The position numbers and the translations under genes were made by a program. A DNA stretch of 64,000 bases, taken from Desulfosporosinus nitroreducens. GTDB taxonomy: Bacteria > Bacillota > Desulfitobacteriia > Desulfitobacteriales > Desulfitobacteriaceae. How positions within the stretch are numbered: the first letter of the stretch is position 1; each line of letters starts with the position of its first letter. Below are positions 47,376-56,285 of the stretch, one piece after another. The stretch spans positions 335,584-399,583 of the forward strand of contig NZ_JAMHFY010000001.1 of assembly GCF_023897015.1 (NCBI RefSeq). Direction: 5' to 3'. Under the pieces are notes generated by a model that saw nothing but the letters and a program-made list of their open reading frames with translations, made no database searches and was not told where the DNA came from.

Positions 47376-48128
47376 TTAGAGATCTTCACCTGCTAAAGCC
47401 TCGGCTAATTCAAAGTTAGAATAAACTCCTTGAGAATCGTCATGATCTTCAAGTTTATCCATTAAACGCACTATCTTGCGGGCCTGATCTACATCCGAAA
47501 TTTCAAGGGTGTTTTGGGGAACTGGGCTAAGCACAGATTCCTCAACGGAAATCTTTTGATCTAAAAGAGCTTGATGAACTTCCTCCATGGTCTCTGGAGT
47601 CGTGTATACAACAAAGCCATCCTCATCAATTTCAATATCCTCAGCTCCAGCTTCTAAAGCCAACATCATAAAATCATCATCACTTAATTTGATACCCTCG
47701 CGTTGGATTCTCAATTGACCCTTTTCCTCAAACATCCAACCAACGCATCCAGTCTCACCCATGTTGCCCCCATTTTTAGAGAAAATATAACGAACTTCCC
47801 CCGCTGTCCGGTTTCTGTTATCCGTTAATATATCAACCATAATGGCGACCCCACCCGGACCATATCCTTCATAACGCAACTCTTCATATACTGTTCCTTC
47901 TGCTCCGCCAGTCCCTTTAAGAATTGCCCGTTGGATATTTTCATTAGGAACATTTGCTGATTTAGCATTTTCGATGGCTATCTTCAGGCGAAAGTCGTTG
48001 ACGTCTCCCCCGCAAGCACGGGAGGCAACCACCAGTTCCCGGCCCAGCTTAGTGAACATTTTACCTTTTTGAGCATCTGCCTTACCTTTTTTATGTTTAA
48101 TGTTTGCCCACTTTGAATGTCCTGACAT
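47376..48128 (-). CDS. yebC: YebC/PmpR-family protein (TACO1-like)
   Basis: A 250-residue protein beginning [20 protein letters not shown], with [30 protein letters not shown] and [17 protein letters not shown]. The family includes DNA-binding regulators, and recent work ties it to translation of proline-rich sequences. It is often close to ruvC, as here. GGAGG precedes the ATG. Confidence 0.95.
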   Translation of the reverse strand: MSGHSKWANIKHKKGKADAQKGKMFTKLGRELVVASRACGGDVNDFRLKIAIENAKSANVPNENIQRAILKGTGGAEGTVYEELRYEGYGPGGVAIMVDILTDNRNRTAGEVRYIFSKNGGNMGETGCVGWMFEEKGQLRIQREGIKLSDDDFMMLALEAGAEDIEIDEDGFVVYTTPETMEEVHQALLDQKISVEESVLSPVPQNTLEISDVDQARKIVRLMDKLEDHDDSQGVYSNFELAEALAGEDL

Positions 48129-48349
48129 GTAGTTAAATCCTCCTTATGCTAGTCTTAAATAGTTTAGCACAAGCTAATTTCTCTTGTAAAGGTATATTGA
48201 ATAAACAGGATCTGCCGTGAGTAGATTCTCCACAGATTTCCACATTAGAATATAACAATTTAAATCTATATCTTTATAATTTATATTTTTGACAAAATGG
48301 TCTTTTGGGGAGTTTATTATAAAGGCGTCGGATGAGATAAACATTATCG

Positions 48350-48386
48350 AAAGTCCCCTCGTTCCAAAATTGAACGAGGGGACTAT
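48350..48386 (-). terminator. Terminator after cysK
   Basis: AGTCCCCTCGTTC and GAACGAGGGGACT form a 13-bp stem. The minus strand then reads TTTCG. The rest of the gap to yebC is AT-rich and holds no supported gene. Confidence 0.75.
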
Positions 48387-48397
48387 TACTCTGCCTA

Positions 48398-49315
48398 TCA
48401 CTTGCTGAACAGTTCAGTGCTCAAGTAACGTTCCCCAGTATCTGGGGCCAGAACAACGAGGTTTTTCCCCTCGCCTAAAGTTACAGCTGCTTGAAGAGCT
48501 GCACTTACTGCTGCTCCAGAAGAAATGCCTACCAAGATTCCCTCTTCTCGTGCCATGCGGCGCGCTGTCTCTAAGGCGTCCTCATTACTTACCTGTATAA
48601 CTTGATCCAAGATCGTCTTATTTAAAACTTCCGGTATAAACCCAGCACCAATTCCTTGGATTTTATGCGGTCCTGGTTTCCCGCCGGAAATGACTGGAGA
48701 CGAGGCTGGTTCCGCTCCGATAATCTGTATTTCGGGAAGACGAGTTTTTAATACCTCGCCGATCCCAGTTATTGTCCCCCCCGTGCCGATTCCAGCGACA
48801 AACGCATCGATATCCTTCAACTGGTCAAGAAGTTCTAAGGCTGTACTCCGTCGATGAGCTTCAGGGTTAGCAGGATTTTCAAATTGTTGAGGCATGAAGT
48901 AGTCCGGGTTTTCCTTGAGTAACCGCTTCGCCTCATTAATTGCCCCATTCATCCCCTCTGCTCCAGGAGTTAAGACAAATTCCGCACCATAGGCAGACAT
49001 CAACATCCTCCGTTCAACACTTAATGAATCTGGCATAACGACAATTAATCGATAACCTCGGGCGGCTGCAATCATAGCTAGCCCAATCCCCGTATTCCCA
49101 CTTGTTGGCTCAATTATAGTTCCCCCGGGACGGAGCAGTCCTCGTTCCTCGGCATCTTTAATCATTCCCCAAGCAATACGATCTTTGACGCTTCCACCTG
49201 GATTAAAAGACTCAACTTTAACATAGATATTAGCCATTCCAGGCTTAACCAAACGTTGCAGACGAATTAAAGGGGTCTTCCCTATCAAATCTGTAATGTT
49301 ATCAACAACCCTCAT
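48398..49315 (-). CDS. cysK: Cysteine synthase (O-acetylserine sulfhydrylase)
   Basis: A 305-residue PLP enzyme making cysteine from O-acetylserine and sulfide. The PLP lysine is in [11 protein letters not shown]. The substrate loop is [16 protein letters not shown]. The phosphate cup is [16 protein letters not shown], and the C-terminal serine is in [11 protein letters not shown]. It is a single-gene unit with its own promoter and terminator. In this genome its product would feed IscS. Confidence 0.95.
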   Translation of the reverse strand: MRVVDNITDLIGKTPLIRLQRLVKPGMANIYVKVESFNPGGSVKDRIAWGMIKDAEERGLLRPGGTIIEPTSGNTGIGLAMIAAARGYRLIVVMPDSLSVERRMLMSAYGAEFVLTPGAEGMNGAINEAKRLLKENPDYFMPQQFENPANPEAHRRSTALELLDQLKDIDAFVAGIGTGGTITGIGEVLKTRLPEIQIIGAEPASSPVISGGKPGPHKIQGIGAGFIPEVLNKTILDQVIQVSNEDALETARRMAREEGILVGISSGAAVSAALQAAVTLGEGKNLVVLAPDTGERYLSTELFSK

Positions 49316-49353
49316 ATTAAATACCCCATTTCATATCAATTTAGTATGGATTA

Positions 49354-49382
49354 ATAATAGCAATGAATATTCCACTTGTCAA
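49354..49382 (-). promoter_or_regulatory. Sigma-A promoter of cysK
   Basis: TTGACA (49382-49377), 17-base spacer, TATTAT (49359-49354), about 40 bases before the start codon. Confidence 0.75.
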
Positions 49383-49521
49383 GCAAACTAGTCTCCGGGC
49401 GAATTAAGTATTCCAACCCAAGTGCCTTACTATTCAAGGAGTTTCATTGCAATGAAGTCCGTACCATGGGCTTTATGCTTCCAAATTTTAACGTTGTTAA
49501 ATGCAACTTGATTCTCTTTGA

Positions 49522-49713
49522 TTATTTCTTGTTAGTAAAGCGCTTTTGAATAAATTCAAAGATACTCATTGCGCTCCAAGAACCAACTGCAACGATGGAA
49601 GCTTCATAAAATGTAGTTTCTACCCAATACACTGATAATAGTACAAGAATTATAAAGTAAATCAAAAAACGTTTAACTTCTTTTAAAATAAATATTTTTA
49701 ACCCACCTATCAA
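49522..49713 (-). CDS. Small two-helix membrane protein
   Basis: About 63 residues with a hydrophobic helix (FLIYFIILVLLSVYW), a second weaker one (EASIVAVGSWSAMSIFEFI) and a basic tail. The start is unclear: a TTG at 49713 gives the full frame but has no good ribosome-binding site. No family recognised. Confidence 0.45.
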   Translation of the reverse strand: MIGGLKIFILKEVKRFLIYFIILVLLSVYWVETTFYEASIVAVGSWSAMSIFEFIQKRFTNKK

Positions 49714-49728
49714 ACTAACACTATATAC

Positions 49729-49754
49729 ACCGAAAGTTATCTAGGACTTTCGGT
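49729..49754 (-). terminator. Terminator after the DUF3842 gene
   Basis: ACCGAAAGT and ACTTTCGGT form a 9-bp stem with an 8-base loop. The flanking sequence is AT-rich but lacks a long T-run. Confidence 0.55.
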
Positions 49755-49769
49755 ATAATTCTATAATTG

Positions 49770-50183
49770 CTACTCAGCCTTTAATCGTTCCTCTACTACT
49801 GCTACTAAGGCTTCGATCTGATGGGGCAGAGGGATGCGAGGAACCCCTACAAGCTGAATATTTCCACGTTGAATTGGCAACAGCAATTTTTCCGCTTTAC
49901 TGGCCGAAATTGCTGTTGCCATTGACGCTGTAATCTCACCTAAAAGACCGTAGACCATCATGATTGCGACCGAGCCCACAATTATGTCTACACGCTCCAC
50001 ATTGTAGCAAATGGCAGACTCACCAGAAGCTCCCTCTGTGGCCCCTGCGCGCAACATGGCACCAGTCGCAAGCGCATTTGTCCCGAGGGCGAGGATATTT
50101 AACTCCGGGATCTTTTTGCGCAACTGTTCTACAATGTGTTTGCCAATACCGCCACCCTGTCCATCAATGACTGCTATCCGCAT
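49770..50183 (-). CDS. DUF3842 family protein
   Basis: A 137-residue protein starting MRIAVIDGQGGGIGKHIVEQ, a Rossmann-like glycine-rich opening, with NVERVDIIVGSVAIMMVYGLLGE in mid-chain and PRIPLPHQIEALV near the end. It fits DUF3842, found mostly in clostridia; function unknown. It lies 20 bp after hypE on the same strand and may be part of the hyp transcript. Confidence 0.82.
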   Translation of the reverse strand: MRIAVIDGQGGGIGKHIVEQLRKKIPELNILALGTNALATGAMLRAGATEGASGESAICYNVERVDIIVGSVAIMMVYGLLGEITASMATAISASKAEKLLLPIQRGNIQLVGVPRIPLPHQIEALVAVVEERLKAE

Positions 50184-50202
50184 AATACCGCCTCATACTT
50201 TC

Positions 50203-51195
50203 TTAACATATCCGGGGAAGGTGTTCGCCTTCGAGCATGCCAACTATACGTTTTCCCCCGAGGAAAGTTTCCAAAAGCACAAGCCCCGACTTTCCTTCTT
50301 GTACCTGTCCAATACGTGTTGCATTTTGCCCCAATGGATGAGCCTGCATCTTCATAAGCACTTCTTCCGCAACTTCCGGCCTCACAATGACCAAGGCCTT
50401 TCCTTCATTCGCTAAATAAAGGGGATCCAATCCTAACATCTCGCAGGCACTTTCTACGCTTGGAGACAGTGGTAAGAACTCTTCCTTTAAAAGCATACTC
50501 ACTCCCGCTTGTTGGGCTAATTCGTTTAAAGTTGTCGCCACGCCGCCACGGGTAGGATCTCTCATACATTTGACTCCTGGCAGATAAAAAGTATCAATTA
50601 ATTTATTTAAAGGAGCACAGTCACTAAGCACAGGAGTTTGAAATTCAAGCCCTTCTCGCTCCGATAAAATTGCTATTCCATGATCCCCAATCGTTCCTGT
50701 TATAAGAATCTCGTCACCGGGCCGAATCTGCTCCGGACCAACTAAACGATTTGTAATATACCCTATTCCAGTGGTGTTTATAAAAACTTTATCAGCACTT
50801 CCGCGTTCCACAACTTTCGTATCCCCGCTGATAATGACTATACCGGCTTCAGCCGCAGTCTCGGCAATACTTTTAATAATCCGCTCTAAATCCTCCATAA
50901 GTAAACCCTCTTCTAAAATAAGTGCCAGGGTTATAAATTTTGGAATTGCACCACTCACCGCTAAATCATTGACCGTACCACATATCGCAAGCTTGCCGAT
51001 ATCTCCCCCGCGGAAAAACAAAGGGGAAACTACAAACGAGTCAGTGGTTACAGCGATCTGCTCCCTGCCGGGCACCAAAGCAGCATCGTTCATCTGATTT
51101 AAGTAAGGATTTCCTAAGTGTTTCTGAAAAAGGTTGAGTATTAATTCATGGCTTAGCCGTCCACCGCTTCCATGAGCCAACATTATGCGTTCCAT
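50203..51195 (-). CDS. hypE: Hydrogenase maturation protein HypE
   Basis: A 330-residue PurM-like ATPase that dehydrates the thiocarbamate on its C-terminal cysteine to a thiocyanate, the source of the CN ligands of the NiFe site. N-terminal LAHGSGGRLSHELI, the ATP-site blocks GGDIGKLAICGTVNDLAVSG and GDTKVVERG, and the essential end PRIC are all present. It starts immediately after the hypD stop. Confidence 0.97.
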   Translation of the reverse strand: MERIMLAHGSGGRLSHELILNLFQKHLGNPYLNQMNDAALVPGREQIAVTTDSFVVSPLFFRGGDIGKLAICGTVNDLAVSGAIPKFITLALILEEGLLMEDLERIIKSIAETAAEAGIVIISGDTKVVERGSADKVFINTTGIGYITNRLVGPEQIRPGDEILITGTIGDHGIAILSEREGLEFQTPVLSDCAPLNKLIDTFYLPGVKCMRDPTRGGVATTLNELAQQAGVSMLLKEEFLPLSPSVESACEMLGLDPLYLANEGKALVIVRPEVAEEVLMKMQAHPLGQNATRIGQVQEGKSGLVLLETFLGGKRIVGMLEGEHLPRIC

Positions 51196-52287
51196 TTAAT
51201 CCACACTCCTTTGAGCGTATCGGTGATAAGCTGCACAAGACCCTTCAGTAGATACCATACAAGGTCCAACAGGCTTCATCGGTGTACAATGTTTCCCAAA
51301 CAAAGGGCATTGAGTCGGATAAATTATCCCTCTTAAGACATCACCGCAACGGCAACCAGGTGTTTCCCGCGAGTCAAAAACAGGCAAGGAAAATTTCTGG
51401 ACAGCATCCCAAAGTCTATATTCTTCCCGTATACCCAAGCCGCTTTGTCGGATTAGTCCTATCCCTCGCCAATACGCATCAACAGGCTCAAAGACCCGTT
51501 CAATAAACATTTTGGCCTGAGGATTCCCCTCCGGCTTAGCTACACGATGATATTGAATTTCAATGTCAGAGCGTCCCTCTGCACGTTGGCGAAGGAGCAT
51601 CACTATCCCCTCAAGGATATCCAAGGCTTCAAATCCTGTAACAACGCCAGGTTTACCATAATCTTGAGCCATAAACTTTATCGGCTCTATACCTATAATT
51701 GAGCAAACATGTCCAGGATCAAGAAAAGCATCGACAACCAGTTCATTGTCCTCTGCCAGCAGCTTTAATACTGGAGGGACCACTTTGTGCATAGAGAGCA
51801 CACTGTAATTTTTTATCCCTTCCCGTTTAGCTATCTCTAAGCTCACGGCTACAGTAGGAACAGTCGTTTCAAAGCCGATCCCCAGAAAAACAACCTCTTT
51901 GTTTGGATTTTGGCGAGCTAACTCCAACGCATCTTGAGTTGAATAAACCACTCGAATATCTGCGCCTTCAGCTCTTAACTCCTGTAAATTCTTTTCCGTA
52001 CCCGGCACTCGAATCATATCCCCAAACGTAGCGGTGAGGACATTTTTTTGAGCGGCTAAATAAAGATACCGGTCTATATCTCCACTGGCAGTAACACAGA
52101 CTGGACAACCAGGTCCAGAAACTAACCGCACAGTAGATGGTAATAATTCTCGAAGCGCATTTTTGGCGATAGCTACAGTATGCGTTCCGCAAACCTCCAT
52201 GATGGTAAATGGACTTTGAGCTAAGGACTTAATTTCGGTGAGAAGGATGCTCGCCCTAGCCATTAACTCCTTACTGGTCTTTTTCAT
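51196..52287 (-). CDS. hypD: Hydrogenase maturation protein HypD
   Basis: A 363-residue [4Fe-4S] protein that, with HypC, forms the Fe(CN)2CO scaffold. Conserved cysteines appear in MEVCGTHTVAI, SGPGCPVCVT, DPGHVCSIIG and the C-terminal CRCGDVLRG, YPTQCPLFGKHCTP and GPCMVSTEGSCAAY. The ATG at 52287 follows GGAGGTGG and lies 17 bases inside the end of hypC. The longer upstream frame overlaps hypC and is rejected. Confidence 0.97.
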   Translation of the reverse strand: MKKTSKELMARASILLTEIKSLAQSPFTIMEVCGTHTVAIAKNALRELLPSTVRLVSGPGCPVCVTASGDIDRYLYLAAQKNVLTATFGDMIRVPGTEKNLQELRAEGADIRVVYSTQDALELARQNPNKEVVFLGIGFETTVPTVAVSLEIAKREGIKNYSVLSMHKVVPPVLKLLAEDNELVVDAFLDPGHVCSIIGIEPIKFMAQDYGKPGVVTGFEALDILEGIVMLLRQRAEGRSDIEIQYHRVAKPEGNPQAKMFIERVFEPVDAYWRGIGLIRQSGLGIREEYRLWDAVQKFSLPVFDSRETPGCRCGDVLRGIIYPTQCPLFGKHCTPMKPVGPCMVSTEGSCAAYHRYAQRSVD

Positions 52288-52501
52288 AGGCCTCAGCCAC
52301 CTCCAGCAGCAGTCCTTCCGTTTCTTTGGCACTTTCGTCATCAATAATACTGATGGCAAACCCGGCATGAACTAACACGTATTCGCCAATTCCAACCTCC
52401 GGCACCAAGTCGATACTGACTATACGTTCATTTCCCATCATATCTACCTTGGCAATAGTGCCGTCGATCGTGACGATTTTAGCAGGAATGGCTAAGCACA
52501 T
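52271..52501 (-). CDS. hypC: Hydrogenase maturation chaperone HypC
   Basis: A 76-residue chaperone beginning with the functional MCLAIPAKIV, whose Cys2 carries the iron moiety to the large subunit. The block GEYVLVHAGFAISII is typical. The ATG overlaps the hypF stop (TAATG) and its GAGGTG binding site lies in the end of hypF. Confidence 0.96.
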   Translation of the reverse strand: MCLAIPAKIVTIDGTIAKVDMMGNERIVSIDLVPEVGIGEYVLVHAGFAISIIDDESAKETEGLLLEVAEAYEKDQ

Positions 52502-54798
52502 TATAACACCTCATTCGCAATTAATAGTTGTCCAAAGGCTAGGCCTCCATCCCCTGGAGGGAGGCTTCGGGAACGCAAGACCTTTATTCCTTCTGCTTGA
52601 CAATTTTCAAGGACTGCTTCAGTTAAGAGTTTATTCTGAAATACCCCTCCACTTAAAACCAAAGGACTGCAACCTGCCCCCAGTTGCAGGGCTATATCCA
52701 CAATCGCTTGAGCAATCGTTTGGTGAAACCGATAGGCAATTTCTTCCCGACTCACGCCAAGAAGAACATCTCGAACCAATTCTTCGAAAAGCTGTCTAAC
52801 TCCAAGGATAAGCACCCCGTTCTCAGCTCTTACTTCATATGAATAGAGTAATTGTTTATTTCTACTCCGATATTCTGAGTCTTCAAGACTTTCTTGCCGT
52901 AAGAAATCAGCCCCAAGGCTTTCCAGCTCAATTGCAGCTTGTCCTTCATAGGTTACCTTAGTACATACACCTAGTAAGGCACTGACCGCGTCAAACAATC
53001 TCCCTGCGCTAGAGGTTTGAAAAACTTGAATTCCGGTTTCGAGTTGACGATCTAAGATCTGACGTTCATGGATTGAAAGGGCTGACCAAAAGGACGAAGT
53101 CTTTTCCCATTCTGCACTGTCAAAAAGAGTTTTAAGATACGAATAAGCAATTCGTAAAGGTTGTTTTCCACCCGCATCTCCCCCTGGAAGCCCTAAGTAC
53201 TCCAAATGCCCCTTGCGTTCATACCCTGAGGAGTTTCCATACAGAAATTCAAACCCCCAGATACAATGATCTTCTCCGTAACCAGTTCCATCACAGATAA
53301 CTCCCAGGGTTGGTTCGGTTCTTTCCCATTCCCCCAACACACTAACTAAATGGGCATGATGATGTTGCACGGCATATTTTGGCCAAGGCTGTTCCAAAGC
53401 AAATCTCGTTAGTTGATAGTTTGGATGTTTATCGTAGGCAATCGCACTTGGTGCAATATTAACGACTCGTTGAAAGGATTCCAGTTCCTGGTGAAAGCGC
53501 TGAAGATTTTCATACCCTTCCATATCTCCAATATATTGACTCACAAAAGCCCGTTGCCCCAAGGCGAGACAAAATGTATTTTTAAGTTCTCCCCCTACAC
53601 CGAGAAGGGGGGTCTTAATCTGAATTTGGGACATTAAAATTGGTAAAGGGACATAACCGCGGGCCCTGCGGAAAAAGACGATTTCATGACCAATCACTTG
53701 AACAACCGAATCATCACAGGGATGATAAATATCTCGATTATGCATCAGAAAATAATCCGCAATTCCCTGTAGAGCTTCAAAGGCCTCTTCGTTTGTGTAA
53801 ATTAATGGACGCCCACTGAGGTTGGCACTCGTCATGACTAAAAAATCACAGGGTCCCTCAAACAAGCGATGATGTACTGGGGTATATGGCATTATGATTC
53901 CCAATGTCTGTATTCCCGGTGCGATGTTCCCCGGTAAAGGCTCCGCAAGAGCTAACTTTCGTTCCAAGACCACAATAGGGGCCGCTGGACACTGTAACAA
54001 TTCCTCTTCCTTAGCACTGATATTAACCTCGTTACAAGCCTTTGCCACAGATCTCGCCATAACCGCAAAAGGCTTTGATCCCCTTTCCTTTCGTTCTCGC
54101 AAGCGACGAACGGCTTCTGTGTTTCGAGCATCACAAACAAGATGGAAGCCCCCTAGCCCTTTTACCGCAATAATCCCGCCTTGGGCTAGCTGATCTACGC
54201 CTATCCCTGGGAGCGGGTGACCAAAAGCATCACTAAGTTGAAGCTTAGGCCCACAATTTTCACAGGCGACCGGTTGTGCATGAAATCGTCGATCCCTTGG
54301 ATTTCTATAATCTGCTGCGCATGAGTTGCACATCGGAAATTCTGACATAGTGGTTTGCACCCTGTCATAAGGAACGTCACGAATTATTGAATAGCGCGGA
54401 CCACAATTCGTGCAATTTGTAAACGGATATGCGCAGTACCTGCTCATAGGGTCAGCCATGTCCTTAAGGCAATCTCTGCATGTTGCAACATCCGGCGATA
54501 TTAAAACATCCGCATCTTGCTCAGCTTCACTCTCAACAATTTCGAACGTCTTATAGCGCTTAGGCTCAGTCTCAACAAATCGTGCTGTCACGATTTGAGC
54601 CAAAGGGGGAGCTTCATTAAGCAACCGATCATAGAACAAGTCTAATTTATTTCCTTCTGCATGGATTGTTACACCATGGCTTGAGTTATTTACCCATCCG
54701 TTGATACCTAGTTCTTCTGCAAGCTTAAAAACAAAAGGTCGAAACCCTACCCCTTGAACAATACCATTAAAATAGATAGCTTTTGCTTGTATTTTCAT
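52501..54798 (-). CDS. hypF: Carbamoyltransferase HypF
   Basis: A 765-residue enzyme that activates carbamoyl phosphate and passes the carbamoyl group to HypE. In order it has an acylphosphatase domain (KAIYFNGIVQGVGFRPFVF), two zinc-finger pairs (CRDCLKDM with CTNCGP; CNSCAADY with CENCGP), a YrdC-like domain (GGIIAVKGLGGFHLVCDA) and a Kae1-like domain with QHHHAHLVSVL and VLSGGVFQNKLL. The ATG at 54798 fits the acylphosphatase N-terminus; its ribosome-binding site is weak. It is the first gene of hypFCDE and divergent from the hydrogenase operon. Confidence 0.96.
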   Translation of the reverse strand: MKIQAKAIYFNGIVQGVGFRPFVFKLAEELGINGWVNNSSHGVTIHAEGNKLDLFYDRLLNEAPPLAQIVTARFVETEPKRYKTFEIVESEAEQDADVLISPDVATCRDCLKDMADPMSRYCAYPFTNCTNCGPRYSIIRDVPYDRVQTTMSEFPMCNSCAADYRNPRDRRFHAQPVACENCGPKLQLSDAFGHPLPGIGVDQLAQGGIIAVKGLGGFHLVCDARNTEAVRRLRERKERGSKPFAVMARSVAKACNEVNISAKEEELLQCPAAPIVVLERKLALAEPLPGNIAPGIQTLGIIMPYTPVHHRLFEGPCDFLVMTSANLSGRPLIYTNEEAFEALQGIADYFLMHNRDIYHPCDDSVVQVIGHEIVFFRRARGYVPLPILMSQIQIKTPLLGVGGELKNTFCLALGQRAFVSQYIGDMEGYENLQRFHQELESFQRVVNIAPSAIAYDKHPNYQLTRFALEQPWPKYAVQHHHAHLVSVLGEWERTEPTLGVICDGTGYGEDHCIWGFEFLYGNSSGYERKGHLEYLGLPGGDAGGKQPLRIAYSYLKTLFDSAEWEKTSSFWSALSIHERQILDRQLETGIQVFQTSSAGRLFDAVSALLGVCTKVTYEGQAAIELESLGADFLRQESLEDSEYRSRNKQLLYSYEVRAENGVLILGVRQLFEELVRDVLLGVSREEIAYRFHQTIAQAIVDIALQLGAGCSPLVLSGGVFQNKLLTEAVLENCQAEGIKVLRSRSLPPGDGGLAFGQLLIANEVL

Positions 54799-54853
54799 TG
54801 TTAAATGACCAGCTTTCAGCCTTACTGAAATAATTCTTAATATTAACACTCTT

Positions 54854-54883
54854 ATTGTACACGCCAAACTCTATTTTCTTCAA
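54854..54883 (-). promoter_or_regulatory. Promoter of the hypFCDE operon
   Basis: TTGAAG (54883-54878), 18-base spacer, TACAAT (54859-54854). TTTCAG-CCTTA-CTGAAA (54817-54833), a small inverted repeat in the leader, may be an operator. Confidence 0.55.
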
Positions 54884-55202
54884 GTAAATTAATTCTAAAC
54901 GTTTCGTAATAGTCAGAAAGTATCATAATCTATGCGCTTTCCAAGGTTCGACCGCCCATGGTTGAGTCACAACGAGTGCATCGAGCTTTTTCGTTCGCCA
55001 AGTTTTCTTTAATAAAAATTCTTGTCATTAGTATTTTTAATTACTAAATTATAAATTAATATTGCCAATCTTCTAAATATTCATAAGTTAGAGAGGAAAC
55101 TGACAATTTTTCCAGAATATAAGTTACATATATCGTTTTCGTTACACTAAGGCCTACTTAGCTGAAGGATCAATTTCAAATTCAGGAGGTGTTCTGTAAA
55201 GT
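54884..55202. other. Divergent control region between hypF and the hydrogenase operon
   Basis: AT-rich, about 320 bases, with no open frame worth calling. AGGAGGTG for the small-subunit gene lies 11 bases before its ATG. I could not find a -35/-10 pair for the plus strand that I trust, nor a sigma-54 or FNR-type site. Regulation of the hydrogenase must be encoded here. Confidence 0.6.
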
Positions 55203-56285
55203 ATGGGTAATTTTGATTTACTCAAAGTCAAAGGGGTTTCTCGGCGTGATTTCATGAAATTGATTGCAGCAACAACTGCAGCGCTTGGACTTCCCGAACT
55301 TATCGTACCTCAAGCGGCTAATGCGTTAGAACAAGCACTGAAGAAACCGCCTGTTATCTGGTTGGAAGGCATGGATTGTACTGGATGCACAGAATCAGCC
55401 ATTTCCACCCTAAATCCTTCACCCGCCGAACTCATTTTAGATATGCTCTCAATTCGTTATCATGAAACCATCATGGCTGGATCCGGTCACACATCAGAGG
55501 AAGCTTACCAAGAGGCTCTCAAGGAAAAATTTGTTCTCGTTGTAGAGGGATCCTGTCCCGGTAAAGAAGAGCAAGACCGTTTCTGTATGATTGGAGGCAG
55601 ACCATTCCGCAAAATTCTCCTTGAATCAGCTCAGAAGGCTCAGGTGATTCTCGCCATCGGAAGCTGTGCATCAGAGGGGGCTGGGATTCCAGGGGCTTGT
55701 GCATCTGGTGCTGTCGGTGTGGCAGAAATCCTGAGAAACGAAGGAATTAACAAACCCGTAATTAATCTTCCCTGTTGTCCGGTCAAACCCAATACATTAA
55801 TTGGCACAATTCTATACTACTTGACCTACCAAAAGGCTCCAGAGCTGGATGCTCAAAATCGCCCGGTGGCCTTCTACGGTTCATTATTGCATGATAACTG
55901 CCCTCGCCGCGGGCACTTCGAAAGTGGAAACTTCCTTACAGATTGGAACGATCCTCTTCAAAAAGAGTATTGCCTAATACTAAAGGGGTGCAAAGGTCCA
56001 AAGACCTATACCGACTGTGCACAAGTATGGTGGAATGACAACGCCAACTTCTGTATTAATGCAGGGTCTCCCTGTTCCGGATGTTCAGAGAAAGACTTCT
56101 ATGATGGATTCAGTCCCTTATATGCAAAGCAAGAGATCTTCAAGCTTCCAGGCGTTGGTCAAGTGAATGCAGATACAGTAGGGGCTGTTATTGGAGGAGC
56201 TGCTGCAGTGGGTCTGGGAGCCCATTTAATAGCTACTGCTGCTAGCGGCAGACTGAGCAAAAAGGACCATAAGGAGGACGTGTAG
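55203..56285 (+). CDS. hyaA: [NiFe] hydrogenase small subunit, Tat-exported
   Basis: A 360-residue electron-transfer subunit of a group-1 uptake hydrogenase. The twin-arginine signal SRRDFMKLIA (R14-R15) sends the folded dimer across the membrane. The proximal cluster begins at C59/C62 (DCTGCTES). The Gly between them marks the standard oxygen-sensitive type, not the six-Cys oxygen-tolerant one. The distal (LLHDNCPRRGHF, CLILKGC) and medial (NFCINAGSPCSGCS) ligands are present. A C-terminal hydrophobic helix (near residues 325-345) anchors it. First gene of the plus-strand operon. Confidence 0.96.
   Translation: MGNFDLLKVKGVSRRDFMKLIAATTAALGLPELIVPQAANALEQALKKPPVIWLEGMDCTGCTESAISTLNPSPAELILDMLSIRYHETIMAGSGHTSEEAYQEALKEKFVLVVEGSCPGKEEQDRFCMIGGRPFRKILLESAQKAQVILAIGSCASEGAGIPGACASGAVGVAEILRNEGINKPVINLPCCPVKPNTLIGTILYYLTYQKAPELDAQNRPVAFYGSLLHDNCPRRGHFESGNFLTDWNDPLQKEYCLILKGCKGPKTYTDCAQVWWNDNANFCINAGSPCSGCSEKDFYDGFSPLYAKQEIFKLPGVGQVNADTVGAVIGGAAAVGLGAHLIATAASGRLSKKDHKEDV

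Noticed and set aside
54884..55202. Possible FNR, sigma-54 or perfect sigma-A site for the hydrogenase operon
   Set aside because: Candidate boxes have wrong spacing (for example GG and GC eleven bases apart), so none is reported as a feature.
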